Below, one piece after another: positions 5,105 through 6,544 of a stretch of 6,544 nucleotides of DNA. The stretch's first letter is position 1; each line of letters opens with the position of its first letter. This DNA is from Butyrivibrio sp. (GTDB lineage: Bacteria; Bacillota_A; Clostridia; Lachnospirales; Lachnospiraceae). The notes beneath the pieces were generated by a model. That model saw nothing but the letters and a program-made list of their open reading frames with translations. It searched no databases and was not told where the DNA came from. The translations under genes were made by a program, and so were the position numbers. Location of the stretch: positions 1 through 6,544 of the forward strand of contig JAILOW010000057.1 of NCBI GenBank assembly GCA_024690635.1. Reading direction: 5' to 3'.

Positions 5105-6009
5105 AAAGATCGGTGACTATGATAAAGAAAATGTTCACAGGACTTACTGCTGCATTTGTGATGCTGGCAGGCTGCAGTCTGACTGCATATGCAACTGAGG
5201 GCGAGGCCCAGGGCGTGGCTGCAGTAGTGGAAGTTGAGAGCTACAGTATTGAAGAAGGCTTTCTTCAGGCCGGCAGCAATGTGACCATAGATTTCGTCCT
5301 TCACAACACAAGCGCTTTGGCTGCGGCAAACAGCCTTATAATGACTGTTTCCAGTGAATCCAATATGATCTATCCTTCCTTTGGAAGTGACAACCAGATC
5401 TATGTGGGGAGTATAAAGGCGGGAGAATCACAGCAGGTTTCCGTCAAGGTGACTGTAAGCCCTGAACTTACCGCAGATATGACAGACCTTACCTGCAGAT
5501 TAGACTATGTAAGCGCCGGAAGGCAGATGAGCAATACCAGCAGAATGGTGATACCAACTACAGGTGCCAGGACCATCGGAGTCAGATCCGTTGAAGTCAG
5601 CCCAGTTGCAAAAGTGGACGGCAAAACGCTGATCTCCCTTAGCCTTGTAAATAACGGAAATGCCAATATTACAGATGCAGAGCTGGTGATAGAAGGAAAT
5701 GTGTCTGATGAGAGTAAAAACATTCCTCTTGATACCATCTATTTTGGGAAGACACATTCTGAGGACTGCCAGATAACCTTTACGGAAAGCGGCGAGCAGT
5801 CCGTTAATGTTTCTCTTGGCTATACCAATACAGAGGGAGAAAAAGAAAAGATAGAACTTGGTGTATTTACCGTGACTGTGGAAGAAGATGCCGCGGAGAT
5901 AACTGAAAAGGGCTCAAATGCAGCTCTTGGAACAATCGGAAAAGTGATCACATTTCTTTCTCTTTTTGCGGCAGCGGCAGTAACTGTTGGTTATATTATC
6001 AAAAGATGA
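5101..6009 (+). CDS. Exported two-domain Ig-like (CARDB/NEW3-type) protein with C-terminal membrane anchor
   Basis: 302 aa. The N-terminal signal has basic residues (K2, R3, K9, K10), a hydrophobic core (12-23), a lipobox-like LAGC (22-25) and, just after, an SPase I-like AYA/T (29-32), so either processing route is possible. Two similar beta-sandwich regions follow, about 40-153 and 157-260. Each has the pattern of CARDB/NEW3 or COG1361 S-layer-type domains: a VxV-x-S opening, then a strand with VLHNTSA or LVNNGNANI, then VGSIKAGESQQVSVKVTV or a shorter equivalent. A membrane helix (279-300) ends in IIKR, leaving almost no cytoplasmic tail. The protein would stand on the outer face, fixed by its C-terminus and perhaps also by a lipid at C25. 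It overlaps the P-loop gene by 4 nt, so it is probably made with it; a scaffold or partner role in polymer export or surface attachment is inference. The family assignment rests on pattern, not search. Confidence 0.82.
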   Translation: MKRSVTMIKKMFTGLTAAFVMLAGCSLTAYATEGEAQGVAAVVEVESYSIEEGFLQAGSNVTIDFVLHNTSALAAANSLIMTVSSESNMIYPSFGSDNQIYVGSIKAGESQQVSVKVTVSPELTADMTDLTCRLDYVSAGRQMSNTSRMVIPTTGARTIGVRSVEVSPVAKVDGKTLISLSLVNNGNANITDAELVIEGNVSDESKNIPLDTIYFGKTHSEDCQITFTESGEQSVNVSLGYTNTEGEKEKIELGVFTVTVEEDAAEITEKGSNAALGTIGKVITFLSLFAAAAVTVGYIIKR

Positions 6010-6025
6010 TTATGTACTTTGAAGC

Positions 6026-6544
6026 ATGAAAAAAATTGCCATGATCGCTCCCTGCAGACTGCCTGTCCCTGCAACTAAGGGCGGAGCTGTGGAGGAACTT
6101 ATCACAAGGATAATAAAAGATAACGAAGAGCAAAAAGAACTTAACATAGATCTTTTTACTATTGCCGATCCTCAAAAGCTAAGCTGTTCATATAAGCTTA
6201 CGAATATCATTGAGGTCAGGGAAGAGGGCATAAAGAAGCTTTTTGACAAAGCTCTTGATAAATACTACAGAACCGCTTCCGGCAGAGATGCAAAAAGGCT
6301 TTTGGATGAAAGCATTCTGGAGGCTTTCAAAAAAAGACTTGCTGAGGAAGGGGCAGATTATGAAGCAGTTGTGGTGGAAAATCACATGTCCACCTGTATG
6401 CTTATCGCGCAGTATTGCAGGGATAAATATGAAGTCCCCGTTTACTTCCACATGCACAATGATGTGGATACCTACAGAAGTCCAGGCTATATAAATAAGC
6501 TTACAGCCTGCGGCGTTCAGTTTATTGCGGTAAGTGAGTATATA
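6026..6544 (+). CDS. GT4-type glycosyltransferase, N-terminal part (cut by window end)
   Basis: 173 codons are visible with no stop. The opening MKKIAMIAPCRLPVPATKGG (1-20) is the usual start of GT-B fold, family 4 glycosyltransferases: first beta strand, then the P-x-x-GG loop, then an acidic-residue helix, AVEELITRI (21-29). Further along are VVVENHMST (115-123), VPVYFHMHND (137-146) and FIAVSEYI (166-173), which match the strand, the H-x-H-N segment and the V-S-x-y/F element of the N-terminal acceptor domain. The C-terminal nucleotide-sugar domain with its E-x-x-x-x-x-x-x-E motif would lie beyond the window. It has no signal peptide and is presumably cytoplasmic. It begins 16 bp after the preceding stop; its ribosome site is weak (GAAG very close to the ATG), so expression may rely on read-through of the upstream genes. 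ATG 6041 is an in-frame alternative without a ribosome site. Confidence 0.85.
   Translation, partial: MKKIAMIAPCRLPVPATKGGAVEELITRIIKDNEEQKELNIDLFTIADPQKLSCSYKLTNIIEVREEGIKKLFDKALDKYYRTASGRDAKRLLDESILEAFKKRLAEEGADYEAVVVENHMSTCMLIAQYCRDKYEVPVYFHMHNDVDTYRSPGYINKLTACGVQFIAVSEYI

Noticed and set aside
6243..6494. 83-aa open frame on the plus strand near the right end
   Set aside because: It overlaps the GT4-type gene in another frame, and the GT4 reading gives family motifs throughout.

Overview
The window looks like part of an extracellular or capsular polysaccharide locus of a low-to-mid GC Firmicute. A Lachnospiraceae-type anaerobe (Butyrivibrio or a relative) is the best guess. This rests on strong AAGGAG-type ribosome binding sites, heavy use of AGA/AGG arginine and ATA isoleucine codons, AT-rich promoter DNA and tight gene packing. 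The taxonomic guess is inference. No RNA gene, insertion sequence, CRISPR array or integrase is visible.

Layout. Positions 1-1117 (+) hold the last 45 codons of an unidentified gene, probably a glycosyltransferase, followed after 18 bp by a complete family 2 glycosyltransferase. Positions 1118-3526 (-) hold a two-gene cassette read the other way: an O-antigen polymerase/ligase-type membrane protein (Wzy-like) and then a secreted protein of unknown family. The cassette meets the glycosyltransferase tail to tail with no intergenic base; the two stop codons together form TGATCA. Positions 3527-3643 are a short AT-rich divergent promoter region. From about 3644 to the end (+) lies a tight gene series: a Wzz/CpsC-like chain-length modulator, a CpsD/CapB-like P-loop protein, a secreted two-domain beta-sandwich protein with a C-terminal membrane anchor, and the start of a GT4-type glycosyltransferase cut by the window edge.

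How the genes fit together (family knowledge plus inference). Glycosyltransferases build a lipid-linked repeat unit in the cytoplasm. The Wzy-like protein polymerises or ligates it outside the membrane. The Wzz/CpsC-like protein and its P-loop partner would set chain length or export. No flippase, initiating phosphoglycosyltransferase or CpsB-type phosphatase is in the window.

The most unusual signal is in the 3644-6009 module. The CpsD-like protein has lost the Walker A lysine (GDGTTT instead of GEGKS/T) and both arginines of the EX2RX2R oligomerisation motif, yet keeps Walker A', Walker B and a C-terminal tyrosine cluster. Its modulator partner lacks the usual proline-rich stretch before the second membrane helix. 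A membrane-anchored Ig-like protein is translationally coupled to it by an ATGA overlap. This could be a non-canonical, kinase-dead or differently acting chain-length/export control module. The secreted protein encoded next to the polymerase is a second candidate for something undescribed.
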